Shown: positions 46,714-60,800 of the stretch, one piece after another
How the letters are laid out: each line of letters opens with the position of its first letter
How positions within the stretch are numbered: the first letter of the stretch is position 1
Assembly (NCBI GenBank): GCA_028583605.1
Contig: CM053332.1
Span: forward strand, 27,802,956-27,866,955
Length of the DNA: 64,000 bases
From: Dastarcus helophoroides
Taxonomy: Eukaryota > Arthropoda > Insecta > Coleoptera > Bothrideridae
Direction: 5' to 3'
Notes under the pieces: model-generated
What the model saw: only the letters and a program-made list of their open reading frames with translations
The model's database searches: none
Told to the model about the DNA's origin: nothing
Program-made: the position numbers and the translations under genes

Positions 46714-47121
46714 TTTTCTCTCAAAGTTTTCATTTTATTTTTAAACCTTTGACTTTCTTTCAAAATTTGATAACAAAATTTCGATTCCATACTCAAAATT
46801 TCAAGAACCAACGAAAATATTGAATTTTGGATCATTTTGCTTTGGGTTTTTAACAAACTTAAAATAATAACTACAAATTAAAAAAGAGTTCAAGAATTGA
46901 ACCAAATGAAAAAAATGCGACTTACGATCAACTATTTCGTATTTTTGTGATTGAGTTGGTCGAAACGGTGCAAACGACCACTCAAATAAAAGGAATTAAC
47001 GTATAATTTTCATAAATTTATTAAGTTTAAGTATACAGGTTAAACCTTTTAGTTATACGGTCATAAGTGGGTGAAAATTTAAATCTAAAAATCATAGTAT
47101 TTTCGCGCCAAACCTCTGCGA

Positions 47122-47545
47122 CCTTTTCATCCAGAAGCAAATCAAATCATATTTTGTGCTTCGTTAATTTCGTATACAGAATTCAGATTCCTCGATATAG
47201 TTCATATTAATTCGTTTTCTTAATTTTTATTCAATACAAATCATATTGCATTCTAGAAAATATATTAAATTTTGCAATAAACTAACTCCATGATACAAAA
47301 TTTCCCAAATTAAATCGTTAGACTCTAGCCACTGAAAATTTTTAGGATTTAAATAAGAAATTTCTGAAAATTGAAATTTGGTGGATGCGCCGGATCGTTT
47401 ATTTTAAACAATACACGGGAAATGTTTTCAGAAAAAGGGTAGGGTCAAAAATTAGTTGTTTAAAGATGTAAGAGGGTGTCAAAAGTAGTACAAAAATACA
47501 CGATGTAGTGTGTCGGAAGACATAATTAAAATAAATTGTGTTTCT
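47122..47545 (-). repeat. Inverted copy of the family A module
   Basis: Reverse complement of 45,028-45,447, including GGTGGATGCGCCGG at 47,390-47,403. No family A arm or tip flanks this copy, so it is either an isolated fragment or the product of a local inversion. Confidence 0.85.
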
Positions 47546-48849
47546 ATGTGTATTAAGGAGTTATGTTTAATTCAGTATGGATTAAAGCAGCAGATTAATC
47601 TCCATGGAGAGACAGCAGCTTCAAGATCTTTGCTCTTTCGCTTCGCCCTCTCCACTGTCCTGCTTATTTAATATTAAATGACGTACAACCCACAACTGCT
47701 AATTTTATAATGTTTATTACAAAATTACTGACTCTAGAGTAAACACTTGATCTTGCTTTTAGCACATTTCATCTTAAACTAGTTCAACAACTATTAAGTT
47801 GCTAAACCAATAGCGTAAAAAACATGTTTATTAATTTTATTTAACATTTCTTCAACCCAGTTTGGAAATATTTAACTTTTTATTAATGAAAGTTAACATT
47901 TTTTGAAATATGACTAAGTCATATGAAGAATAAAAAGACATGTCACAGTTCTAAAATAAATTTAGTGTTGTTATTTGTTTTTGTCACTCTGTCGCTAATA
48001 AAATCGACGTTTTACGCGAAGACGCCACCATTGTAATATCCAGTTGCGTATATTTTATATTTCCCGCTCGAGTTTTCGATCGAATAGTTCTAGCGTTAAT
48101 ATCTTTCGCCGAAAAAAATCCCCACCAAGTAATTTTTATCGCCAGAGTTTCATAAATTCCTCTTCAATTACCTTCAGATGCCAAATCAACTGATCTGACG
48201 GTTTTATGAAAATTTATTGGCAAATTCGAATGAGGGTTGCCGCCGAGGAGAAATGCCTCCCTGACTGACGGACAACTATGCATTCAAATGGCGTGTTTTA
48301 CTCGATACCCGTGCCGTTTGTACACTCTGTTGAGCACAACAGCGCCAGGCGATCATTAAAGACGAAGAAGTAACGAGGGATGTAGTTTGTACGGGAGACG
48401 ATTCGAACTGTAATTAGAAAGGGCGAAATTTAGTTAAAGGTGTTTTTTTATTGTAATCTGGTGGTGTGGGGTAACTTAGACGTGGGGCATTTGGTATCTA
48501 AACGGTAAAACTTAGAGGACGAATTTGGCTTCGATCAGACTTATTCGGGAAGTGCGAAGCACCAATTTTTTAATTTTTATTCCTGAAATCTTTTCGACAA
48601 CTATCGTCACTATTATTCCAATTTCGATTAGACATTAAGTTTTTTATAAGATGATTAAAATAGGCGTATATCCTGCTCTAATAATTTGGTCAAATACAAT
48701 TATTTTGAATTTTATTTGTGAGGTAGAGCAACAAATGTTCGCCATTTTTTAGGAAAAGGTGGCTAAAATTTACTTTGAGATAAATGAGGCTAACAAAACA
48801 TTACATTGGGATCTATAGACGTAACTAGAATTAGGCACAGTAGGGCACT
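47546..48849. other. Single-copy stretch with a complex island
   Basis: A short diverged family A piece lies at about 47,824-47,925 (TTATTTAACATTTCTTC, CCCAGTTTGGAAATATTTAA). 47,990-48,540 is an unusually complex, GC-richer island with no ORF, repeat or RNA fold I recognise. It could be conserved non-coding or regulatory DNA. A C-run at about 48,853 marks the approach to the satellite. Confidence 0.45.
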
Positions 48850-48890
48850 TACCCCCCCCCCCCCTTCCCGTCTCATGTAGCTAAACGAAA
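48850..48890 (+). repeat. C-run leader of the 547-bp satellite
   Basis: GTAGGGCACTT followed by a run of C and CTTCCCGTCTCATG. The same arrangement (GGGGCACTT, C-run, then TTTATATTCAATTGAAG) opens the T-rich tract at about 11,236, which suggests a shared element end. Confidence 0.6.
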
Positions 48891-51800
48891 ATTTAAATTC
48901 AACTGAAGAGACTTCTTTTAAAAAAAATTCATTTCTTCCTCAAAATTCGTTCTCGATCTTTGAGACATCGACATTCAACTTATTTATCAGAATTCGTCTT
49001 ATTCATAAAATGTGTCTTTTTTTTCGAAATTTCAAGATAATTTTTAAGATTCTCTTTTTTAATTCAATCCACCCGCAAAGAGCAACCCCATTATGCCTTC
49101 AGAACACCGCGAGTAGGATTCGGACACAAGGTTAGATGGAGGTAAATTTCGACTTCTTTTGACAAAATTTGATAACATTTTAAATTTTTATCTCGAAATT
49201 CGTCGTTTTTTCTTAGTTTCAAAATTTGTTTTATACTAATTTCGATTTTTTTTGTCGTAACTTCTTGTTAATTTCGACTTCTTTATTGAAATTTATTTTT
49301 TCTTAAAATTTGGTCGATTTTTTGATAAAAAACCGACAATATTTAGCTGGAAATTTAAAAAATGATTTTTGGAAATTTTGAAAAAAAAGATAACAATTTC
49401 GAGAAAATTTTCTTTGAAAATTATATCTGTTTAAAGTTTAAATTCAACTGAAGAGACTTCTTTTAAAAAAAATTCATTTCTTCCTCAAAATTCGTTCTCG
49501 ATCTTTGAGACATCGACATTCAACTTATTTATCAGAATTCGTCTTATTCATAAAATGTGTCTTTTTTTTCGAAATTTTAAGATAATTTTTAAGATTCTCT
49601 TTTTTAATTCAATGCACTCGCAAAGAGCAACTCCATTATACCTTCAGAACACCGCGAGTAGGATTCGGACACAAGGATAGATGGAGGTAAATTTCGACTT
49701 CTTTTGACAAAATTTGATAACATTTTAAATTTTTATCTCGAAATTCGTCGTTTTTTCTTAGTTTCGAAATTTGTTTTATACTAATTTCGATTTTTTTTTG
49801 TCGTAACTTCTTGCTTATTTCGACTTCTTTATTGAAATTTATTTTTTCTTAAAATTTGGTCGATTTTTTGATAAAAAACCGAAAATATTTAGCTGGAAAT
49901 TTAAAAAATGATTTTTGGAAATTTTGAAAAAAAAGATAACAATTTCGAGAAAATTTTCTTTGAAAATTATATCTGTTTAAAGTTTAAATTCAACTGAAGA
50001 GACTTCTTTTAAAAAAATTCATTTCTTCCTCAAAATTCGTTCTCGATCTTTGAGACATCGACATTCAACTTATTTATCAGAATTCGTCTTATTCATAAAA
50101 TGTATTTTTTTTTTTTCGAAATTTCAAGATAATTTTCAAGATTCTCTTTTTTAATTCAATCCACTCGCAAAGAGCAACCCCATTATGCCTTCAGAACACC
50201 GCGAGTAGGATTCGGACACAAGGATAGATGGAGGTAAATTTCGACTTCTTTTGACAAAATTTGATAACATTTTAAATTTTTATCTCGAAATTCGTCGTTT
50301 TTTCTTAGTTTCGAAATTTGTTTTATACTAATTTCGATTTTTTTTGTCGTAACTTCTTGCTTATTTCGACTTCTTTATTGAAATTTATTTTTTCTTAAAA
50401 TTTGGTCGATTTTTTGATAAAAAAACCGAAAATATTTAGCTGGAAATTTAAAAAATGATTTTTGGAAATTTTGAAAAAAAAGATAACAATTTCGAGAAAA
50501 TTTTCTTTGAAAATTATATCTGTTTAAAGTTTAAATTCAACTGAAGAGACTTCTTTTAAAAAAAATTCATTTCTTCCTCAAAATTCGTTCTCGATCTTTG
50601 AGACATCGACATTCAACTTATTTATCAGAATTCGTCTTATTCATAAAATGTATCTTTTTTTTCGAAATTTCAAGATAATTTTCAAGATTCTCTTTTTTAA
50701 TTCAATCCACTCGCAAAGAGCAACCCCATTATGCCTTCAGAACACCGCGAGTAGGATTCGGACACAAGGATAGATGGAGGTAAATTTCGACTTCTTTTGA
50801 CAAAATTTGATAACATTTTAAATTTTTATCTCAAAATTCGTCGTTTTTTCTTAGTTTCAAAATTTGTTTTATACTAATTTCGATTTTTTTTTGTCGTAAC
50901 TTCTTGCTTATTTCGACTTCTTTATTGAAATTTATTTTTTCTTAAAATTTGGTCGATTTTTTGATAAAAAAACCGAAAATATTTAGCTGGAAATTTAAAA
51001 AATGATTTTTGGAAATTTTGAAAAAAAAAGATAACAATTTCGAGAAAATTTTCTTTGAAAATTATATCTGTTTAAAGTTTAAATTCAACTGAAGAGACTT
51101 CTTTTAAAAAAAATTCATTTCTTCCTCAAAATTCGTTCTCGATCTTTGAGACATCGACATTCAACTTATTTATCAGAATTCGTCTTATTCATAAAATGTG
51201 TCTTTTTTTTCGAAATTTTAAGATAATTTTCAAGATTCTCTTTTTTAATTCAATCCACTCGCAAAGAGCAACCCCATTATGCCTTCAGAACACCGCGAGT
51301 AGGATTCGGACACAAGGATAGATGGAGGTAAATTTCGACTTCTTTTGACAAAATTTGATAACATTTTAAATTTTTATCTCGAAATTCGTCGTTTTTTCTT
51401 AGTTTCAAAATTTGTTTTATACTAATTTCGATTTTTTTTTGTCGTAACTTCTTGCTTATTTCGACTTCTTTATTGAAATTTATTTTTTCTTAAAATTTGG
51501 TCGATTTTTTGATAAAAAAACCGAACATATTTAGCTGGAAATTTAAAAAATGATTTTTGGAAATTTTGAAAAAAAAGATAACAATTTCGAGAAAAATTTT
51601 CTTTGAAAATTATATCTGTTTAAAGTTTAAATTCAACTGAAGAGACTTCTTTTAAAAAAAATTCATTTCTTCCTCAAAATTCGTTCTCGATCTTTGAGAC
51701 ATCGACATTCAACTTATTTATCAGAATTCGTCTTATTCATAAAATGTGTCTTTTTTTTCGAAATTTTAAGATAATTTTCAAGATTCTCTTTTTAATTCAA

Positions 51801-54800
51801 TCCACTCGCAAAGAGCAACCCCATTATGCCTTCAGAACACCGCGAGTAGGATTCGGACACAAGGATAGATGGAGGTAAATTTCGACTTCTTTTGACAAAA
51901 TTTGATAACATTTTAAATTTTTATCTCGAAATTCGTCGTTTTTTCTTAGTTTCAAAATTTGTTTTATATTAATTTCGATTTTTTTTTGTCGTAGCTTCTT
52001 GCTTATTTCGACTTCTTTATTGAAATTTATTTTTTCTGAAAATTTGGTCGACTTTTTGATAAAAAAACCGAACATATTTAGCTGGAAATTTAAAAAATGA
52101 TTTTTGGAAATTTTGAAAAAAAAGATAACAATTTCGAGAAAATTTTCTTTGAAAATTATATCTGTTTAAAGTTTAAATTCAACTGAAGAGACTTCTTTTA
52201 AAAAAAATTCATTTCTTCCTCAAAATTCGTTCTCGATCTTTGAGACATTGACATTCAACTTATTTATCAGAATTCGTCTTATTCATAAAATGTGTCTTTT
52301 ATTTCGAAATTTTAAGATAATTTTCAAGATTCTCTTTTTTAATTCAATCCACTCGCAAAGAGCAACCCCATTATGCCTTCAGAATACCGCGAGTAGGATT
52401 CGGACACAAGGATAGATGGAGGTAAATTTCGACTTCTTTTGACAAAATTTGATAACATTTTAAATTCTTATCTCGAAATTCGTCGTTTTTTCTTAGTTTC
52501 AAAATTTGTTTTATACTAATTTCGATTTTTTTTTTGTCGTAACTTCTTGCTTATTCGAACTTCTTTATTGAAATTTATTTTTTCTCAAAATTTGGTCGAT
52601 TTTTTGATAAAAAAACCGAACATATTTAGCTGGAAATTTAAAAAATGATTTTTGGAAATTTTGAAAAAAAGATAACAATTTCGAAAAAATTTTCTTTGAA
52701 AATTATATCTGTTTAAAGTTTAAATTCAACTGAAGAGACTTCTTTTAAAAAAAATTCATTTCTTCCTCAAAATTCGTTCTCGATCTTTGAGACATCGACA
52801 TTCAACTTATTTATCAGAATTCGTCTTATTCATAAAATGTGTCTTTTTTTTCGAAATTTTAAGATAATTTTCAAGATTCTCTTTTTTAATTCAATCCACT
52901 CGCAAAGAGCAACCCCATTATGCCTTCAGAACACCGCGAGTAGGATTCGGACACAAGGATAGATGGAGGTAAATTTCGACTTCTTTTGACAAAATTTGAT
53001 AACATTTTAAATTTTTATCTCGAAATTCGTCGTTTTTTCTTAGTTTCAAAATTTGTTTTATATTAATTTCGATTTTTTTTGTCGTAACTTCTTGCTTATT
53101 TCGACTTCTTTATTGAAATTTATTTTTTCTTAAAATTTGGTCGATTTTTTGATAAAAAACCGAAAATATTTAGCTGGAAATTTAAAAAATGATTTTTGGA
53201 AATTTTGAAAAAAAAGATAACAATTTCGAGAAAATTTTCTTTGAAAATTATATCTGTTTAAAGTTTAAATTCAACTGAAGAGACTTCTTTTAAAAAAAAT
53301 TCATTTCTTCCTCAAAATTCGTTCTCGATCTTTGAGACATCGACATTCAACTTATTTATCAGAATTCGTCTTATTCATAAAATGTGTCTTTTTTTTCGAA
53401 ATTTTAAGATAATTTTCAAGATTCTCTTTTTTAATTCAATCCACTCGCAAAGAGCAACCCCATTATGCCTTCAGAACACCGCGAGTAGGATTCGGACACA
53501 AGGATAGATGGAGGTAAATTTCGACTTCTTTTGACAAAATTTGATAACATTTTAAATTTTTATCTCGAAATTCGTCGTTTTTTCTTAGTTTCAAAATTTG
53601 TTTTATACTAATTTCGATTTTTTTTTGTCGTAACTTCTTGCTTATTTCGACTTCTTTATTGAAATTTATTTTTTCTTAAAATTTGGTCGATTTTTTGATA
53701 AAAAAACCGAAAATATTTAGCTGGAAATTTAAAAAATGATTTTTGGAAATTTTGAAAAAAAAGATAACAATTTCGAGAAAATTTTCTTTGAAAATTATAT
53801 CTGTTTAAAGTTTAAATTCAACTGAAGAGACTTCTTTTAAAAAAAATTCATTTCTTCCTCAAAATTCGTTCTCGATCTTTGAGACATCGACATTCAACTT
53901 ATTTATCAGAATTCGTCTTATTCATAAAATGTGTCTTTTTTTTCGAAATTTTAAGATAATTTTCAAGATTCTCTTTTTTAATTCAATCCACTCGCAAAGA
54001 GCAACCCCATTATGCCTTCAGAACACCGCGAGTAGGATTCGGACACAAGGATAGATGGAGGTAAATTTCGACTTCTTTTGACAAAATTTGATAACATTTT
54101 AAATTTTTATCTCGAAATTCGTCGTTTTTTCTTAGTTTCAAAATTTGTTTTATATTAATTTCGATTTTTTTTTGTCGTAACTTCTTGCTTATTTCGACTT
54201 CTTTATTGAAATTTATTTTTTCTTAAAATTTGGTCGATTTTTTGATAAAAAAACCGAAAATATTTAGCTGGAAATTTAAAAAATGATTTTTGGAAATTTT
54301 GAAAAAAAAGATAACAATTTCGAGAAAATTTTCTTTGAAAATTATATCTGTTTAAAGTTTAAATTCAACTGAAGAGACTTCTTTTAAAAAAAATTCATTT
54401 CTTCCTCAAAATTCGTTCTCGATCTTTGAGACATTGACATTCAACTTATTTATCAGAATTCGTCTTATTCATAAAATGTGTCTTTTATTTCGAAATTTTA
54501 AGATAATTTTCAAGATTCTCTTTTTTAATTCAATCCACTCGCAAAGAGCAACCCCATTATGCCTTCAGAACACCGCGAGTAGGATTCGGACACAAGGATA
54601 GATGGAGGTAAATTTCGACTTCTTTTGACAAAATTTGATAACATTTTAAATTTTTATCTCGAAATTCGTCGTTTTTTCTTAGTTTCAAAATTTGTTTTAT
54701 ACTAATTTCGATTTTTTTTGTCGTAACTTCTTGCTTATTTCGACTTCTTTATTGAAATTTATTTTTTCTTAAAATTTGGTCGATTTTTTGATAAAAAAAC

Positions 54801-57800
54801 CGAACATATTTAGCTGGAAATTTAAAAAAATGATTTTTGGAAATTTTGAAAAAAAAAGATAACAATTTCGAGAAAAGTTTCTTTGAAAATTATATCTGTT
54901 TAAAGTTTAAATTCAACTAAAGATACTTCTTTTAAAAAAAATTCATTTCTTCCTCAAAATTCGTTCTCGATCTTTGAGACATCGACATTCAACTTATTTA
55001 TCAGAATTCGTCTTATTCATAAAATGTGTCTTTTTTTTCGAAATTTTAAGATAATTTTCAAGATTCTCTTTTTTAATTCAATCCACTCGCAAAGAGCAAC
55101 CCCATTATGCCTTCAGAACACCGCGAGTAGGATTCGGACACAAGGATAGATGGAGGTAAATTTCGACTTCTTTTGACAAAATTTGATAACATTTTAAATT
55201 TTTATCTCGAAATTCGTCGTTTTTTCTTAGTTTCAAAATTTGTTTTATACTAATTTCGATTTTTTTTTGTCGTAACTTCTTGCTTATTTCGACTTCTTTA
55301 TTGAAATTTATTTTTTCTTAAAATTTGGTCGATTTTTTGATAAAAAAAACCGAAAATATTTAGCTGGAAATTTAAAAAATGATTTTTGGAAATTTTGAAA
55401 AAAAAGATAACAATTTCGAGAAAATTTTCTTTGAAAATTATATCTGTTTAAAGTTTAAATTCAACTGAAGAGACTTCTTTTAAAAAAAATTCATTTCTTC
55501 CTCAAAATTCGTTCTCGATCTTTGAGACATCGACATTCAACTTATTTATCAGAATTCGTCTTATTCATAAAATGTGTCTTTTTTTTCGAAATTTTAAGAT
55601 AATTTTCAAGATTCTCTTTTTTAATTCAATCCACTCGCAAAGAGCAACCCCATTATGCCTTCAGAACACCGCGAGTAGGATTCGGACACAAGGATAGATG
55701 GAGGTAAATTTCGACTTCTTTTGACAAAATTTGATAACATTTTAAATTTTTATCTCGAAATTCGTCGTTTTTTCTTAGTTTCAAAATTTGTTTTATACTA
55801 ATTTCGATTTTTTTTTGTCGTAACTTCTTGCTTATTTCGACTTCTTTATTGAAATTTATTTTTTCTTAAAATTTGGTCGATTTTTTGATAAAAAAACCGA
55901 AAATATTTAGCTGGAAATTTAAAAAATGATTTTTGGAAATTTTGAAAAAAAAGATAACAATTTCGAGAAAATTTTCTTTGAAAATTATATCTGTTTAAAG
56001 TTTAAATTCAACTGAAGAGACTTCTTTTAAAAAAAATTCATTTCTTCCTCAAAATTCGTTCTCGATCTTTGAGACATCGACATTCAACTTATTTATCAGA
56101 ATTCGTCTTATTCATAAAATGTGTCTTTTTTTTCGAAATTTAAGATAATTTTCAAGATTCTCTTTTTTAATTCAATCCACTCGCAAAGAGCAACCCCATT
56201 ATGCCTTCAGAATACCGCGAGTAGGATTCGGACACAAGGTTAGATGGAGGTAAATTTCGACTTCTTTTGACAAAATTTGATAACATTTTAAATTCTTATC
56301 TCGAAATTCGTCGTTTTTTCTTAGTTTCAAAATTTGTTTTATACTTAATTTCGATTTTTTTTTGTCGTAACTTCTTGCTTATTTCGACTTCTTTATTGAA
56401 ATTTATTTTTTCTCAAAATTTGGTCGATTTTTTGATAAAAAAACCGAACATATTTAGCTGGAAATTTAAAAAATGATTTTTGGAAATTTTGAAAAAAAGA
56501 TAACAATTTCGAAAAAATTTTCTTTGAAAATTATATCTGTTTAAAGTTTAAATTCAACTGAAGAGACTTCTTTTAAAAAAAATTCATTTCTTCCTCAAAA
56601 TTCGTTCTCGATCTTTGAGACATCGACATTCAACTTATTTATCAGAATTCGTCTTATTCATAAAATGTGTCTTTTTTTTCGAAATTTTAAGATAATTTTC
56701 AAGATTCTCTTTTTTAATTCAATCCACTCGCAAAGAGCAACCCCATTATGCCTTCAGAACACCGCGAGTAGGATTCGGACACAAGGATAGATGGAGGTAA
56801 ATTTCGACTTCTTTTGACAAAATTTGATAACATTTTAAATTTTTATCTCGAAATTCGTCGTTTTTTCTTAGTTTCAAAATTTGTTTTATATTAATTTCGA
56901 TTTTTTTTTGTCGTAACTTCTTGCTTATTCGAACTTCTTTATTGAAATTTATTTTTTCTTAAAATTTGGTCGATTTTTTGATAAAAAAACCGAACATATT
57001 TAGCTGGAAATTTAAAAAATGATTTTTGGAAATTTTGAAAAAAAAGATAACAATTTCGAGAAAATTTTCTTTGAAAATTATATCTGTTTAAAGTTTAAAT
57101 TCAACTGAAGAGACTTCTTTTAAAAAAAATTCATTTCTTCCTCAAAATTCGTTCTCGATCTTTGAGACATCGACATTCAACTTATTTATCAGAATTCGTC
57201 TTATTCATAAAATGTGTCTTTTTTTTCGAAATTTCAAGATAATTTTCAAGATTCTCTTTTTTAATTCAATCCACTCGCAAAGAGCAACCCCATTATGCCT
57301 TCAGAACACCGCGAGTAGGATTCGGACACAAGGATAGATGGAGGTAAATTTTGACTTCTTTTGACAAAATTTGATAACATTTTAAATTTTTATCTCGAAA
57401 TTCGTCGTTTTTTCTTAGTTTCAAAATTTGTTTTATACTAATTTCGATTTTTTTTTTGTCGTAACTTCTTGCTTATTTCGACTTCTTTATTGAAATTTAT
57501 TTTTTCTTAAAATTTGGTCGATTTTTTGATAATAAAACTGAACATATTTAGCTGGAAATTAAAAAAATGATTTTTGGAAATTTTGAAAAAAAAGATAACA
57601 ATCTCGAGAAAATTTTCTTTGAAAATTATGTCTGTTTAAAGTTTAAATTCAACTGAAGAGACTTCTTTTAAAAAAAAATCATTTCTTCCTCAAAATTCGT
57701 TCTCGATCTTTGAGACATCGACATTCAACTTATTTATCAGAATTCGTCTTATTCATAAAATGTGTCTTTTTTTTCGAAATTTTAAGATAATTTTCAAGAT

Positions 57801-60800
57801 TCTCTTTTTTAATTCAATCCACTCGCAAAGAGCAACCCCATTATGCCTTCAGAATACCGCGAGTAGGATTCGGACACAAGGTTAGATGGAGGTAAATTTC
57901 GACTTCTTTTGACAAAATTTGATAACATTTTAAATTTTTATCTCGAAATTCGTCGTTTTTTCTTAGTTTCAAAATTTGTTTTATATTAATTTCGATTTTT
58001 TTTTTTGTCGTAACTTCTTGCTTATTTCGACTTCTTTATTGAAATTTATTTTTTTCTTGAAATTTGGTCGACTTTTTTGATAAAAAAACCGAACATATTT
58101 AGCTGGAAATTTAAAAAATGATTTTTGGAAATTTTGAAAAAAAGATAACAATTTCGAGAAAATTTTCTTTGAAAATTATATCTGTTTAAAGTTTAAATTC
58201 AACTGAAGAGACTTCTTTTAAAAAAAATTCATTTCTTCCTCAAAATTCGTTCTCGATCTTTGAGACATCGACATTCAACTTATTTATCAGAATTCGTCTT
58301 ATTCATAAAATGTGTCTTTTTTTTCGAAATTTTAAGATAATTTTCAAGATTCTCTTTTTTAATCCAATCCACTCGCAAAGAGCAACCCCATTCTACCTTC
58401 AGAACACCGTGAGTAGGATTCGGACACAAGGATAGATGGAGGTAAATTTCGACTTCTTTTGACAAAATTTGATAACATTTTAAATTTTTATCTCGAAATT
58501 CGTCGTTTTTTCTTAGTTTCAAAATTTGTTTTATACTAATTTCGATTTTTTTTTTGTCGTAACTTCTTGCTTATTCGAACTTCTTTATTGAAATTTATTT
58601 TTTCTTAAAATTTGGTCGATTTTTTGATAAAAAAACCGAAAATATTTAGCTGGAAATTTAAAAAATGATTTTTGGAAATTTTGAAAAAAAAAAGATAATT
58701 TCGAGAAAATTTTCTTTGAAAATTATATCTGTTTAAAGTTTAAATTCAACTGAAGAGACTTCTTTTAAAAAAAATTCATTTCTTCCTCAAAATTCGTTCT
58801 CGATCTTTGAGACATCGACATTCAACTTATTTATCAGAATTCGTCTTATTCATAAAATGTGTCTTTTTTTTCGAAATTTTAAGATAATTTTCAAGATTCT
58901 CTTTTTTAATTCAATCCACTCGCAAAGAGCAACCCCATTATGCCTTCAGAACACCGCGAGTAGGATTCGGACACAAGGATAGATGGAGGTAAATTTCGAC
59001 TTCTTTTGACAAAATTTGATAACATTTTAAATTTTTATCTCGAAATTCGTCGTTTTTTCTTAGTTTCAAAATTTGTTTTATACTAATTTCGATTTTTTTT
59101 TGTCGTAACTTCTTGCTTATTTCGACTTCTTTATTGAAATTTATTTTTTCTTAAAATTTGGTCGATTTTTTGATAAAAAAACCGAAAATATTTAGCTGGA
59201 AATTTAAAAAATGATTTTTGGAAATTTTGAAAAAAAGATAACAATTTCGAGAAAATTTTTTTTGAAAATTATATCTGTTTAAAGTTTAAATTCAACTGAA
59301 GAGACTTCTTTTAAAAAAAATTCATTTCTTCCTCAAAATTCGTTCTCGATCTTTGAGACATCGACATTCAACTTATTTATCAGAATTCGTCTTATTCATA
59401 AAATGTGTCTTTTTTTTCGAAATTTTAAGATAATTTTCAAGATTCTCTTTTTTAATTCAATCCACTCGCAAAGAGCAACCCCATTATGCTTTCAGAACAC
59501 CGCGAGTAGGATTCGGACACAAGGATAGATGGAGGTAAATTTCGACTTCTTTTGACAAAATTTGATAACATTTTAAATTTTTATCTCGAAATTCGTCGTT
59601 TTTTGTTAGTTTCAAAATTTGTTTTATACTAATTTTGATTTTTTTTTGTCGTAACTTCTTGCTTATTTCGATTTCTTTAATGAAATTTATTTTTTCTTAA
59701 AATTTGGTCGATTTTTTGATAAAAAAACCGAACATATTTAGCTGGAAATTTAAAAAATGATTTTTGGAAATTTTGAAAAAAAGATAACAATTTCGAGAAA
59801 ATTTTCTTTGAAAATTATATCTGTTTAAGGTTTAAATTCAACTGAAGAGATTTCTTTTAAAAAAAAATTCATTTCTTTCTCAAAATTCGTTCTCGATCTT
59901 TGAGACATCGACATTCAACTTATTTATCAGAATTCGTCTTATTCATAAAATGTATCTTTTTTTTCGAAATTTCAAGATAATTTTCAAGATTCTCTTTTTT
60001 AATTCAATCCACTCGCAAAGAGCAACCCCATTATGCCTTCAGAACACCGCGAGTAGGATTCGGACACAAGGATAGATGGAGGTAAATTTCGACTTCTTTT
60101 GACAAAATTTGATAACATTTTAAATTTTTATCTCGAAATTCGTCGTTTTTTCTTAGTTTCAAAATTTGTTTTATATTAATTTCGATTTTTTTTTGTCGTA
60201 ACTTCTTGCTTATTTCGACTTCTTTATTGAAATTTATTTTTGCTTAAAATTTGGTCGATTTTTTGATAAAAAACCGAAAATATTTAGCTGGAAATTTAAA
60301 AAATGATTTTTGGAAATTTTGAAAAAAAAGATAACAATTTCGAGAAAATTTTCTTTGAAAATTATATCTGTTTAAAGTTTAAATTCAACTGAAGAGACTT
60401 CTTTAAAAAAAAATTCATTTCTTCCTCAAAATTCGTTCTCGATCTTTGAGACATCGACATTCAACTTATTTATCAGAATTCGTCTTATTCATAAAATGTG
60501 TCTTTTTTTTCGAAATTTTAAGATAATTTTCAAGATTCTCTTTTTTAATTCAATCCACTCGCAAAGAGCAACCCCATTATGTCTTCAGAACACCGCGAGT
60601 AGGATTCGGACACAAGGATAGATGGAGGTAAATTTCGACTTCTTTTGACAAAATTTGATAACATTTTAAATTTTTATCTCGAAATTCGTCGTTTTTTCTT
60701 AGTTTCAAAATTTGATTTATACTAATTTCGATTTTTTTTTGTCGTAACTTCTTGCTTATTCGAACTTCTTTATTGAAATTTATTTTTTCTTAAAATTTGG

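Noticed and set aside
51824..58522. Open frames inside the 547-bp satellite
   Set aside because: Present only in some units because of single indels. Neighbouring near-identical units are not open.
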